A stretch of 64,000 nucleotides of DNA from Solea solea (lineage: Eukaryota > Chordata > Actinopteri > Pleuronectiformes > Soleidae): NCBI RefSeq assembly GCF_958295425.1, contig NC_081144.1, forward strand, positions 7,975,186-8,039,185, written 5' to 3'. Below, piece after piece: positions 25,035 through 37,283 of this stretch (its first letter is position 1; the number at the start of each line of letters is the position of its first letter). The notes under the pieces are model-generated. The model saw only the letters and a list, made by a program, of their open reading frames with translations. It was not told the DNA's origin and made no database searches. Made by a program: the position numbers and the translations under genes.

Positions 25035-25048
25035 GGGGGGGGGGGGGG
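25035..25048. repeat. Poly-G tract
   Basis: Fourteen G in a row within GAGAGAG...GAGAGAGA purine-rich DNA. A long G tract can adopt four-stranded structures. Confidence 0.9.
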
Positions 25049-26119
25049 AGAGAGATGACCTGGAGACAGCTTGAGGGGGTGAGCGCATTCATCGTAGATA
25101 AGCATTCAAATCATTTATGGGAACATGAAGGTAAGGAACAGGGATGAGACACTGGTGGAGAAAAAACAGTAGGGGTTAGAGTCTTACTCCACTTTCTCAT
25201 GGCACATCTCCCCATTTGTGCGTGTCCTGCGGGTCGACCCGCCTGCCCCCACTCTCCCCTGCTGCTCTATCCCTCCAGCTGTGGGTGACAGAGCCTGGAG
25301 AGAGGGATGGAAGGACAAGGGGGGAGTCACTCCCATCTGGTACAGTCAAATCAGTGGGGTCTGAGATGAGGGCGTGGGGGTCATGTGTCCCTCTGCATCA
25401 TTGACAAGCCAGCTCTGCCCGTGATGACACCCTGTCCACTGAGGATAGCCGCTTCTCTTTGCTTGACAGAAATGGGACAAACTGGCTTTGTTTTGGGGGT
25501 ATTTAGTTGGTTTTTTTTTGCACAACAGTGCAGTTTGTTATCTGGTTTAATGGTGCAATGAACCCTTAATAAAAAATAGTGATAGACATATTGGCTTGAC
25601 TGAATTAGAGCACGGGAACTTATGTTGTTAATTTTTCTATTTTTATGACCAGAGACAATTTCGACGTTAGAGCCTTTCGTTTTTCCAAAGGCTTAATTTT
25701 CTACCTTCAATAAACTTTAATGTCTCACAACAGCAGATTTGATTTGATTCTTTTAAGTACTAAATAATATTTTCCCTTACAGGCATTTAAGGGAATTACT
25801 ACTGTCATATAATCAGTCCATTACCAAACTAGAGGATGTAAAATGAAGACTTTATGTTCTTGTTTCATAGGCAGGTGCTTCTGACAAATAAGTCATTGCT
25901 GGCTGTGATCATGGTCTAATATTTCAAACTATTACATTACACTTCACAAGTCATTTTAGTAGAAAGACAATTCATTATGATTCAAAATGTATATACACTA
26001 ATCTTAATTATCCCGAGGCTTTCCTAAAACATCTGCTGTGTGATGCCTCAGTGACTCAATGGTGACCAGGCTCCCAGTCCAGCTGAAAAAAAAAAAACTT
26101 GAGTTTATGCCACATACCA
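25049..26119. other. Non-coding stretch, no gene seen
   Basis: Includes a GC-richer part at 25200-25420 with a 62-codon frame that has no domain, and a 12-base A tract at 26086-26097. Nothing else was recognised. Confidence 0.5.
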
Positions 26120-26320
26120 ATTCCACAATTCAGCAGTCATTTAATCTTCAAATTAATTGGATTAGTGTGGCTATCGTAATTATCGCTGGCATTAGTAATT
26201 ATTAAGAGACGGTTCTCTGAGGATTAATTTGTGGGATAAAAAAGTCAGACAATTATAGCAACACGTCTTTTCAAAGGAAGAAATTATAGACAGTAATATT
26301 CAGTCAATCAGTTCCTATTT
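26120..26320. promoter_or_regulatory. TAAT-rich block, candidate conserved enhancer
   Basis: About 100 bases (26150-26250) contain repeated homeodomain-type cores in both orientations: TTAATC, AATTAATTGGATTAG, CGTAATTATCG, TTAGTAATTATTAAG and GGATTAATTT. The density is higher than in flanking DNA, and the sequence is neither a simple repeat nor a known mobile element. Enhancer function is only an inference. Confidence 0.3.
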
Positions 26321-28929
26321 GTCTTTGTCTGGCGGTTTGCTTTACCTCCATGTCTAATCCCTTTACCTTTGGTGATGAGCCAGTCAGTAATTGCTTGATG
26401 ACATGTCAGGGAAGATGAGCCACAATTCCACCTTGTTTCCAGAGTGATCCAAGTGTGAAGGGCACAGACAGAGTCTGTAAGGTAACTTAAATTGCTAATT
26501 ATGCCATGTGCTTGTTAGCTGGGGGTCAGTGGACCATGCCAACTGTCCTGCCCTCTGTCCCCCAAGTGCCTCCGCTGATAATCATGCGTGACACAGAGAC
26601 TGATTAACTGGCAGGACTCCATTTCCTGTGCTCATATTGAGGGGAAAGGAATTTAAAGGATAATGTTCAGGTCAGTGACACGTTTATTAAAGGAAAGGGA
26701 AGAAGTGCCGTGTTGACAATATACACTTAATTTAGTTGTTACTGTATATCTGACAGTTTAACCCTAATACAGACATAGATGTAGAGATGGTGACAGTAGT
26801 TTCTTCAGTGTCATTTCAAATAGATGTCTTGCTTTACTTGCACGGACCATTCCATGAAATCAAAGTGAATAACAGTGATGAAAGTGAACAAATGAAATCA
26901 AATAAAAACAGGGTCACACATCACTGGAAGGGCAACAAATGGGCACTGAGTTGGAAGTGTTTTTTTCCCTTGTGTCTCGGCAAAAATGAGGAAAAAAGCC
27001 TTCAGCTCTGGTAGAAAAGCGAGTTGTCATTTTGCCTAAAGCGCGGTTAACTGCATGAAAGGAAAATATAGATTTGTGTGGAGCTTTGTATGACAGGGGA
27101 GGGCCACTCATTTTAATATAAAAGGACAGTTATTTTGTGAAATGATGCTGAGTGATTCAAAAACCCAGGCAAGGTAAGAGCGGTTTGAAAACCCTAAATC
27201 TTATTCAGTTTGATTTCTTTTCTGCAGTGACGTGGGTATCTCAGGAGTTTGGGAAGCAAGTACTTCTTGAAATGACCTGCTGCCCGTGGAATATTCTCTA
27301 TGACTTTAATCCACAAGTCGCTGTATTAGATATTCAATCTCATTAATGTTCATGTAAGAGGGAAAAGGGGTTTTCCATTAAACTTGTTTTCACGTTTAAA
27401 TTCGAAATTGACCCTTAATGTCATAAATATTTATATTTAAATGCACCTTTTTATGTTAATAGAAGCTATATCATCACTGTTATTACCACCACATGTTGCA
27501 AGTACAAATAATAACAATAAAATTGAGAAATAACATTGAAATATCTTGTCATAATTTCCTTTGCAGAAAGTTTAATGCGAAATGGGCCAAAAATGTGCCG
27601 ATGACTTTGCAGTCTTTTCTCATTTACATCTAGTATCTACAATTCATGATGCAGTAACTACTTAACCTTCGATATCCTTCATTCATGCGTGAACATTGGC
27701 AAAACTGGTTTCAGGTACTATATGCACCATTTAAATGGAATGAGCTGCAAACTGCTCTTAAACTCCCTCTGGGAATGTACACCTTCATTACCTGATGTAT
27801 TTTACGACTCTTCTAAGTGGATTTCTTAATTCCTTGTTTCTTCCCATTGTATTGCGTTATTGTGCTGTCTTTGTTTTTGTTGATAGTGTTTTTTGCACTT
27901 GCTTGTTATTCTCTGGCCTCTCTCTAAGTAGAAAAGAAGATAACATCAAACAACAAAAACACTGATTATGCACACTTTTTTTCTCATTGATTATAATATT
28001 ACAAAACATTTCCCACATGATTAGCACTTTTACTTTAGTAATTCAGGTACTAAGAGTGTTGAGAATGTAAAATTCAACATATTTATGTAAGCTTATTCCC
28101 ATCATGTCTCACAGTTTTATGAACAGCTGCCCCCGGAACCACAGCTGCTGTGAGCAGACAAACAAATTCCTCTGTCAGCCCTAAAACATGTTATACCTAA
28201 AAAAAAAAAAAAAAAGTCTTATCTCAGCTGAAAAATAAACAGGTAACATTTGTGTTATTTGCTTGACATGATATTAAAAAGGTCTTAACCTTCATGAAAA
28301 CTCACAGGAAGCAATTTTTACATGGTAAGTGGGGACACATGTTCTTTCCTCACCTTTTTTTTTTAACTCATGTTTGATTCAGAGTAGGAAACCCTCCCCC
28401 AGCTTCTGCCCTAGAGAGCATAGGGATGTACAGTTTGTCTGCTCTGGTAAGCAGCTTTTTTCCAGGGGGGTAAAAAACATGGTGGAGTCCATTAAAAGTC
28501 AATGGTCACCATGTTAACCACAGAGAATATGGCCTCACCTCTTCTCTAATGATGTAAATGCTTGCTGACAACACAACGTCCTCAGTGAGTCACACAGACT
28601 TGGGTAAATGGAAAGCGTTACCTGTCTCACGGCTGAAGTACAATTTAATTAAATGTTGTTTACCTGACTTACTGACAACACGCCATGTGTTTGAATTGCA
28701 GCTATTCTTTGTAATAATTTTGAGGCAGACTTTGTGACTCTTTCCCTCAGGTACTGGAGTTAAGAGCTGTGTTAAAACATCTTGCTTTACTTTGTGATAC
28801 CCCATTCCCACAGGTTTTTGATCAGTCAGAACGTGTTTAATCAGCATTCACTCCTGGGTAAAATATCCTGCAATACACAGCTTTAGATTTGATCAATATT
28901 GGTTTGGTACCAACTGGCATCTGGTAATT
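26321..28929. other. Non-coding stretch, no gene seen
   Basis: Unique-looking, AT-rich in 27360-27560. A 17-base A tract lies at 28199-28215. 28370-28540 may be an old repeat, but no partner copy is in the window. No gene. Confidence 0.5.
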
Positions 28930-29420
28930 ATGTTACCCAAAAAATGTGAACTCCCATTTTGAAGCCCCTAGAATTGTGATTTAGTTGCAACCAGAAGTTC
29001 AGATGCATCACCTGCATCCAGGCTCCTATTGGAAGATTCCACCTGTTACTCACACTGGTGTCCACCCACTTGATCCTTTATTTTCCTCAAAATGGTAACA
29101 TAATTTGCTAAATTGACATCCTGTGCTATTGAAGAAGACCTGAAGAGAACATTAATCCTCAGGAAAATGTTTCCTAACTTTATAAATCAGGTGAAAAGTT
29201 GGCTCCTTTCCCCACAGACTTCCATTGAAACTGACATTTTGTTCTTTTAGCAAACAGCGGTGTCGTGCCCTGGTGGTTTTCCAGTATATTTTTACTTCCT
29301 GATCAGCTCCAGGAAGACTCCATCCACTCATGTGGTCAGGAGTTGGAACTTTGTCACCTTCTTAATTTGTATGGCATCATGGATTTTAGTAGCAAAGTTT
29401 TCTTATTTTGTCATTTGATC
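28930..29420. repeat. Probable old interspersed repeat
   Basis: Contains TGCAACCAGAAGTTCAG, AGCGGTGTCGTGCCCTGGTG and CATCCACTCATGTGGTCAGG, phrases I associate with a fish repeat carrying a CGCCCCCTGGTGG motif. No second copy lies in the window, so support is recall only. Its exact ends are not visible. Confidence 0.4.
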
Positions 29421-29736
29421 AACTGAAACATTGATTGAAAGAGGGATCGAAGTAAACGACACAAAATGGTGACCACCATAACAATGTTACTAAGCTCCAT
29501 GGTGGTGGTGCTATTTTCTTTTTGGCACATTTGTGATGTCACAATTCATGCACGGTTGCTGCAGGGATGAAATAAAACATGACAGGGCAGACCAACCGCT
29601 GGCAATGGGAATAGTATTAATTGCTGTTTTTAATATAAGTCTTAAGTATAACCACCAATTTTAGTGTGAAAGTGGCTTTAGAGGAACAAGAAAAATTGGC
29701 AGTAGTGGGAACGAGGCCTAAACCCTCTTTTTCTAA

Positions 29737-29748
29737 CCCCCCCCCCCC
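29737..29748. repeat. Poly-C tract
   Basis: Run of about 12 C followed by TCCTCCACC. Low complexity. Confidence 0.85.
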
Positions 29749-30046
29749 TCCTCCACCACATCTCCCCTTCTGCCCCTGCAGGCCTGGCACATGTGTGACA
29801 TATAATTGATTCATTAATAATGTGAACAGATGTTTCTGGTCTGGTCTGGCCTCCTGCCAGCTTGTCAGCATACAATCTTGCTGCCACCGTCTGCCTGACT
29901 GCATTGCATTAAATTTGCATCGACACAAAATGGAAGGAGGTGATTTACTTTTGATCCGTAAGCGAATAGAGGGAGAGAAGTGATTACATAGGTTGGTTTA
30001 TGGTAAAGATATGTATGAGCAGGTCAGGGAGATGTGTGAACCGCTA

Positions 30047-30066
30047 AAATAATAATAATAATAATA
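30047..30066. repeat. AAT microsatellite
   Basis: About six AAT units in tandem. Confidence 0.9.
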
Positions 30067-30221
30067 CGTTGTCATTGCGCTAATGGAAATTGCCACTTTC
30101 ACTATGAACTGGGCTTGTGAGCGAGTTTTAAACATATTAGTTTTTTAACATATTCAGTTCTTTAAGGTCACGGAGCATGAACTTGGTCCAAAAAATGTAC
30201 CGGTCTGATTTCACCATGTTT

Positions 30222-30244
30222 TTCTTCTTCTTCTTCTTCTTTCT
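30222..30244. repeat. TTC microsatellite
   Basis: About seven TTC units in tandem (TTCTTCTTCTTCTTC). Confidence 0.9.
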
Positions 30245-31889
30245 CTTTTATTTCTTGACAGTGGGTGGGGACTGTGGAGCATGCTCAGAATGCTGAGCTC
30301 AGCTTGGATCAGATTGAATGTACGCAGTAATGCAGTAGTTATTTGACTCACAATTGCATTATGTGGGTGTGTTAGTCTGACTTTGAAATTTGATTTAGTA
30401 CGATTACACTTGGATGTTTACATGCATTTTTTAAAAAGCCCATTTTTAGCCAGACGAAGACCTATATTTTGTCTAACTTTATGTAAATGTACTGACCGTC
30501 TGAGGTGGCATTTCTTTCTGTAATGCTCTCACTTCTGCTGCAGTCAAACTCCGCTGTAGTGAGCGGCACAACCATAATTGTATTATGTGATATATGATAT
30601 TGCGTGTTTCTTAAAAGACGGGCATTGTGTGGAGTGACAATCATCGTTGTCACCTCCTGCTGGTGAGACCCACTGATCTGTCACATCGGGTCATGCTCCC
30701 GTCCAGGAGACATCAGATCACCACTAATCAAAGGTGGCTGGAGGTTGAGAGAAGCACAGTTGTGGAATTTACACAAGGAAGTAAAGGATTTGCTCAGATA
30801 GTGTCAACTTTCTTTTTCCATGACAAGTTGATGGCTATTTTAGCCAAGATGCGGGGGACTTGAGTTCTAATGAGATGGAAATTTGAAGCTTTAATGGTGT
30901 AATTCTATTTAATTAGTCTCAGTGGCAGTTTCCCACTGCTATCCATTAAGGGTTTCATTCAACGAGTCGCCGAGGCTTCAGTCTCACTCTCATTGTTGGA
31001 AATGGCTTCATAACAACAAAATGGTTGTGGATTGATCACTGGAAACCTCTAAAGGAAAACACATGTGGTGAGGAATAATGATGTCCTGCATATACGTATT
31101 TGTGTGGATAGCCCTCAACAAAAGGATTTCACAAAAATGTCAGGATTCAGAACAAATTTGAAATTGTTCCAAATCAATTATTCTTTTCCATCAACGTGAA
31201 ACAGCTTGACAGCAGGCATGGAACATTTTCACAAGGCTTATTCATACTGTGCATATGAGACACTGGGGAGAGCATCAATTTTTGTTTGAGGTGAAAACTA
31301 CTGCTGAGAGCTATCTGGGCCTTCAGCATAAAGTCTGAGCTCCCTGTGGCCAACACAGCACACTCAGGATGTGAGCAGTCTGTTGTAAATTAAAAACGAG
31401 TTATACAAACAATTTGTTAACATACAACGCTCAGCAAGGTCCCTCTGTACTTCCTGGGTAGAGCTAGTTTCAACAGGGACTGAACATGTCCATTATTATC
31501 TTATTTCAGAGTCAGTCAAATTTACCACAGTAGATTTTCTGAATTGGATCTTGCAACAGTGAGTACAGGGAAACTATTACCCTAAACATGTTGATGACTG
31601 CTGCTTAATGAATAGTAAGGGAGATAACAGAAGATATTTCAGTTTACTTACTCTTTATCCTGAGGAGAAAAAATTGATATTTACAAAAATGTATCTCTAT
31701 ACAAGAAAGTAATGAACAGTTCTCCAATAACACTTAACGTAAGCAACATACAAAAACACACAGCTGAGCTTGCAAATGCAGGTGTTACCTTCTCCATAAC
31801 CAACCCATACAGTACACTGCTCCATGAGGCTCTTAGCTCCTTTGCCCACCAGGCTTAAAAAATAAATGTAAAACGTAATTGTATATAGT

Positions 31890-32240
31890 TTAACCCTTTA
31901 ACATCTAAGCCTCAAAATGTCCATCTGGACTTTATTTTTTGCTTATTTTAACCATAAAAGTAAAAATACCCATTTTTCCAGAATAACTTTCAATGTCTGG
32001 CAGTTATTTACAATTTACTGCATGTTAAAATGTGAGTATTGGGTGTATTAAATGGGTGTATTAACAATTTTGTCAAAGACGCTGATTTGCTGTCATCCTG
32101 CAGCAGCGCAAGTAAAGTTACCATAATAACTTCTCAGTTTTCATACAAAATGGTGAACTTTGCATTACTGCGTAATTGCAGTAATGCAAAGTTCACTTGT
32201 GCAAACGTGTCTTACTTGATCACAATACTCAGATAAAGTC
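31890..32240 (+). mobile_element. TTAA-flanked inverted-repeat element, copy 2 (one end lost)
   Basis: Starts TTAA|CCCTTTAACATCTAAGCC, matching the right end of the element at 4129-4655 in reverse. Shared inner blocks include GCTTATTTTAACCATAAAAG, AACTTTCAATGTCTGGCAGT, TTATTTACAATTTACTGCAT and AACTTCTCAG. The far terminal repeat is missing, so the copy is truncated or too eroded. It carries a long perfect hairpin (32153-32196) that copy 1 lacks. Confidence 0.65.
32153..32196. repeat. Perfect 19-bp hairpin
   Basis: The left arm GTGAACTTTGCATTACTGC (32153-32171) and its exact reverse complement (32178-32196) enclose a 6-base loop GTAATT. Pairing stops sharply on both outer sides. The structure lies inside the copy-2 inverted-repeat element. 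Confidence 0.95.
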
Positions 32241-32384
32241 ATAATGTACCTTCAATTTTGCCCCCTCCCCAAACATCTCTGTTGTGTTGGTATAGATGAT
32301 ATTTATGGAACAATAGGAAAAACGATGAAAAAAATAAATAAATAAAGCTGGTCACCTGACTACCATGAAAAAGCCCGCGAATTG

Positions 32385-32720
32385 ACACTATTTCAATGCG
32401 GAAGTGGAAATGGTCCTGTTTGACAGACTGACGGGAGGCGGAAGTGGAGAATGGATTGACGTTGGTGGTGGTGGTGTGCTGTAACAGCGGCGGGTGAGTG
32501 AAAATGTCCGAAATTGTTGAAAAGGCTGAGCCCCAAAGTGTGCACCCTTAGTTGCCCAAATAATAATGGCGGAGAGTGGGTTGTGGTACCACTTCCACGA
32601 CATAAAACAGGAGGGAGCGAGAGAGAGAGGACATGTGGCGCATTATCAGCAGGTGTGTGCGCGCTATTTAGTCAGTGACGGCGCTGAGGGAGCGGCTCCG
32701 TCACAGGAACATTTTCCGGT
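32385..32720 (+). promoter_or_regulatory. CpG-rich ETS/YY1 promoter-like patch
   Basis: Two identical CGGAAGTG ETS-type sites (32399-32406 and 32439-32446) lie exactly 40 bases apart. A strong splice donor GCGGCGG|GTGAGTG follows at 32494. A YY1-type AATGGCGG (32565-32572) overlaps an ATG that opens an 83-codon frame (32566-32817). A second donor-like CAG|GTGTGT is at 32653, and GTGACGG...CCGTCAC arms are at 32675-32704. This combination is typical of TATA-less housekeeping promoters with an early first exon. The encoded peptide (MAESGLWYHFHDIKQ...) was not recognised. It could instead be the promoter of a lost transposon or a gene fragment. Confidence 0.35.
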
Positions 32721-33180
32721 TGAATTGAGTTTAGAGGCAACCTATTACAGTTTAGTGGTACATTTAAATTTATTAACACAGCAGTTAATCCTGACCACAA
32801 CCTTCCCCTTACTCTGAATTAATTGTTGTGAGTAAACACAAGCACATATACACAAGTCAAACAATGCTGTGGAGCTTACAGATTATTGTCTTACTTTAAC
32901 ATTATCAACCTCCCAATATGACTCTGTGTATGTTTGGTATCAACGTTTTTTTGACTTGCAAATTCATGTGAAATTAAACAACATGTACTAGCTTCATAAT
33001 TATGTTAAATACAAAAAATATATTTTTTTAGTTATTTATTTGCAAGACGGTCAATCCTACATGACTGGGAAATACATCTTCAGTACTGTAGGGACGCTAA
33101 AAGTAAAATAACTGCCAATGTATTCTCTCAGCTATGGTGGGAAATTAAGAAAAGTGTATTCAAATCAGTGTAAGTTTTTT
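32721..33180. other. Non-coding stretch, no gene seen
   Basis: AT-rich DNA between the CpG-rich patch and a LINE tail. No feature was recognised. Confidence 0.5.
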
Positions 33181-33251
33181 TGTGAAGCAATTTGAATTGC
33201 GTTGCCTTGTATGAAAAGTGCTTTATACATAAAGTTTGATTGATTGATTGA
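33181..33251 (+). repeat. LINE 3'-tail repeat with TTGA tail
   Basis: TGTGAAGCAATTTGAATTGC, then TTGTATGAAAAGTGCTTTAT, ending in tandem TTGATTGATTGA. It has the same arrangement as the L2-type tails at 1695-1899 and 58246-58578, with a different terminal microsatellite. Only the extreme 3' end is present. Confidence 0.65.
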
Positions 33252-34532
33252 CTTACCATTGCTGTCCAGAAAGACATGCTGTTAGCATGGCATAGAAAAG
33301 GGAAATCTATAACTGTTCATATCTTTAAAAGCAATCAGGAAAGAACATTAAGTCTTTACGAGTTACGCATTCATGTTCAAATGTAGAATTTTACGATCTT
33401 TCCTATCTTTGTTGAATTAAAAAACAGACTCATGCTTTTTTGGCTCAAAAACACAGCAAAATATTGCTTGAGAAGTGCTCTGTACATCTCATATCTGCTC
33501 TCTTCCTCACAGTAAGCCATGGCAATTTTAAAAGATACATGGCCGACATGAAGACACTTTCTCCTTCACCTGTCCTCAGCCTCAGATCCTCCTGAGTATT
33601 TGCTCTGGCAAAATGCTTGTGTCAGTAAAAGTTTGTGAGTTATTTTGCAGCAGCCGGTGATTCGACCTGAAGTCACCCCTCAGACTTTACACTGCGGGTC
33701 TCATTAATGCAAATCTAGCTTTAACTGACTGATGGGATATTGGCTCCGTCTTCTCCGTAGTGAGGCTGTTGAAAAGGCAGGAACAAAGTGAGAACACTGA
33801 GAGGTTAAGTATTCTGGGCAGGAGATTTGAAGGCAAATGTTCAAGCAGTTACTTTCTATCACAGGCAAACGTTAGCGATGAAATCATTATCCCGGTACAG
33901 ACAGTGAACCAAACACGAACTGTATTGCTGCTCACAAGATGCCGATACTCTTGTCTTGCGTGGAAGCAGAGTAGGGAGAATAATCGTTTTAACAAAGGCA
34001 AAGCCGTCTGACGTGTCTGTGTTGCTAAAATTAGCAAGTGTTAGTTACTGTGATTGTTGTTTGTCTTGTCACTTCAAGGTTCTTGGATGTCACGCTGCCA
34101 CGCTATTCAGACCAAGCTGCAACTTACCAATTAAATTGGCATGGCCCAAAAGTTCCAACATCACACTGACTATTTTATAATGAGGGGAAATTTGCACTGT
34201 CATTATTTATTTTGGCTTTTCACAAATCGCTGGTAAAAAAAAATGCTGAGTGTATGTTTTGTGAATGCGGACATTAAAAAAAATAACACAACAGCTACAA
34301 CATTTGCTTTAGTGCACATGTAAATTAAAGGCCAGTTTGCCTCCTGAATACGCAAGCAAAAGCCAACAACGCTTCACTATTTGTTATCCATTGGACACAT
34401 TTAGTCAAGGTGGATGTTGTTTGATTTCCTTTTCCTGTAAAGGAGATGTATGAAAGTGGCCTGAAAAATCATGGGAGGATGTGCTTTGACTGGTAAATTA
34501 GAAAGTGAAGTCTCACTTCATCATTGCCATGG
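33252..34532. other. Non-coding stretch, no gene seen
   Basis: Unique-looking; short frames only (83 codons at 33760-34011). No domain or repeat was recognised. Confidence 0.55.
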
Positions 34533-34640
34533 TTCTCAAACTTTGGTACGTGTACCACCAGCAGTACGCAAGCTTCTTCTAGTGGTATTTGGAAGAAAAC
34601 CATAAATACTGTATATACCAGGGTATGTGATCAGAGTGGA
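34533..34640 (+). repeat. hAT-like repeat end
   Basis: GGTTCTCAAACTTTGGTACG followed by TGTACCACCAGCAGTACGC and AGTGGTATTTGGAAGAAAA. I recognise this as the end of a vertebrate element family whose ends begin CAGnGGTTCTCAAAC, the pattern of hAT-type ends. The partner end was not seen. Confidence 0.45.
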
Positions 34641-35951
34641 GCTGAGGAATTTTAGGCGTGTAGAAAATGAAACAAATTATAAATTAAATAATAAAATAAA
34701 ACTGCGGTCATTTTTTAAAAAAAAGCATTCTATGAAAAATAGCTTCTGTTTTTCTTCAAGATGAGAATGGAATGAGTTGCAAAAAAGTGATAACTTATCA
34801 ACACTCTCTAAATGACCAGTCATCATCAGCCACACTCGACTGGCAGAATGGTGTGACTTCCTTCAGACACACAACACCATGCAGTAGTGTGATCATTGGT
34901 GTAACTTCAACACTTAACTCTATCACTGACATTCTGTAACCCCAGACGATGTCACCTACACTTGTTTTTATTCTGTTTAAAAAAAACAACAATAATCTCA
35001 TCATCTTCACATGTGTCAAAATGCCGCTGTAGGCACTGCAGTGAAGTTTGCTGTAATTCTTTAACTCCTGGATAAATTAAGCTCCTCTGTCATGTCTAGA
35101 TATTGATATAACGTGAGGACAAGAAAATATATGATTATTTTATATATGTAAAATAAAACCACTTGGCTGGCCTGTGTCCATGTGACATGTGGCCCCCGCC
35201 TCAGAATGTAAACCGGGTTTAAACTCTGCCCATCTCCCGGAGACACCATGTCAATATGGATTAGGGGGCTGAAGTAGCCCTAGAGGGAAAAGCTTCTACC
35301 GTCTCCAATTACTATAAGCAAACAGCTCCTGGGAATGAAAGGCACAGAGGGAGGAGATGCACTTTTTGCAGCACTGGGGTCAACCCGCACAAGACAAAGT
35401 AAATATTATCAGCTTAATAACATTTTCAATTAGCTGTAACCCACATAACCACAAGTTAATGACACATTTAAATAAGACAAAAAGAGTTTACAACAATCCC
35501 CACTGGTCCTGAACAATAGTATGGAGAATGTGGCTGAATTCTCTGTTGTTGTCCATGCATGATGAATATACATGCATGTATTTCTTAAATTATACTAGAA
35601 TTACACTGAATACTGCAAAACAGTCCTGTTTTTCCAGTAGCGCCGTGACCTAATCTTGTTGTACTTGTAGCTGTATGTTATGGGCTATTGTGGCCACCGT
35701 GAATATTGTGCCCCATGATGTGTTAATGGCGCATTACAGACAGGATACGCTTGTCTGAACAATAACCATGCTCCCTTTAGTGGTTTCAGTAGAAGGCGAT
35801 TGGAACTGTTTTATGATCAAAGTGGAGTCCAGGTTTTTTAATCAGAATCATAATTTACCACCAGATTTTCCTAAATTCATCTTGTTATCTGTTTTTTATT
35901 GTATGCTCAGTTAATGTTGACATTTTGTTTGTTTATGGTTTGTCCATCCCA

Positions 35952-36012
35952 TTCTTGTGGACAGGATTTCACAAGAACACTTTTTAAGCCGACAACAATG
36001 TCGGCTTAAAAA
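35952..36012. repeat. Two adjacent perfect hairpins
   Basis: The first has 8-bp arms TTCTTGTG/CACAAGAA (35952-35959, 35970-35977) with a 10-base loop. The second has 14-bp arms TTTTTAAGCCGACA/TGTCGGCTTAAAAA (35981-35994, 35999-36012) with a 4-base ACAA loop. They are separated by only three bases. The second ends in an A run on the plus strand and would give a terminal U run if transcribed from the minus strand. Confidence 0.9.
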
Positions 36013-37258
36013 TTCACTTGAATTCAAAAAAGGACTGATTATATAATGGAGCTCATGGAGTTCATGTGTGCTCTTGACTTCACAAACCTTTTTTTGGCAC
36101 AAATGTTTAATTGGACTGCTTAGATTTGGGTCACGGTGTTCTCACAAAATGTTTTTGGCCTCTTGAACACTGATCTTTTTGTAAGTCAATATACACATAC
36201 TATATGGAAAAGAAAAAAGTTAAAATAATGGAACTGTTGGTTAGTGGAGGTGTAGAACCTGCTGCGTGGTAATTATAGTTTTTGTATGAATGAGCTTTCC
36301 AAAGTTCTTTCAGATTCAATCCTCTTGCCATTTGAGTTATTTTTACTCTCATGTGTGCTATTGGCATGGCTGTTTCACAAATCCAGTAAAGGAACTGTTG
36401 CCTGTGATGAAGATATCACACTAATTTATTTTCATGTACTCAAGGACAAGGATAATTTTAACACGATATCTGGGCCACAGCCTGAGCTAAACATGCACCA
36501 CAACCCACAAAAATAATGTCTAGTTTCTCTGAGCCATCCACACCAAGCTGTCTGGAGTGCTCACAAACACAAGAGACCAGTTGAGACGTTGTGGAAACCC
36601 AATTATTGCAAAATGATGCAATTTTGTACTTGAGTGTAGAGACAATTATTCCATTCAGACATTGTAAAAATACCTGTATTTTAATAAAACAGCAATGACT
36701 ACATGCTGAGGTCAGTGTTTAAAGCTTGTGGAGAAAAGAACATACAGATAGCTGATGTGTGCGCAGCAGGGGGGAAGATGTTTGGGCTCCCGTGTCTTCT
36801 GGGAGTTGCTTTAAATGGTTTTTACTGGAGAGTCATTAATATTTTACAGGGTGTAATAGGCCCTGAGCCTTGGGATTGTGTTGGCACAGTGATTACAGCA
36901 CACATACCCATTAAAACTGATTAGCTCTCATGTGAAGGGGAAGCCCATGTCCACAGAATGCTTTGATAATAGTTTTGGTTTAAGTATTAAATGTTGGGGG
37001 CCTTTTGAGTCAAGTGAACAATAGAGCCTTTGCCTCACTGTAGCCCGTGGGAGTGAAAAACCTCATCCTCGGGGTCCTGAACAGGTTCCATCAAAGTCTG
37101 ACAAATGATTTTTCCATGTCTTTATTATGCATGTCACAACAGTTGGTGAAGAGAAGTGACTGTGTTAAAATTGCCTGAGCACCGTGAAATGATTCTAATG
37201 CACAACAAGTCCGTTGTTTTGGTTCAGAAATGTTCCATTCGAGCATGTTGCTCGAGTT

Positions 37259-37283
37259 TCCACATCTCTGCGCGAGATGTGGA
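37259..37283. repeat. 10-bp hairpin
   Basis: Arms TCCACATCTC (37259-37268) and GAGATGTGGA (37274-37283) enclose a TGCGC loop. The pairing continues weakly outward (GAG...CTC). Confidence 0.85.

Larger units (their letters stand above)
29421..31889. other. Non-coding stretch with simple repeats
   Basis: Holds a C tract (29737-29748), an AAT repeat and a TTC repeat, otherwise unique-looking DNA. Only short frames without domains. No RNA gene. Confidence 0.55.
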
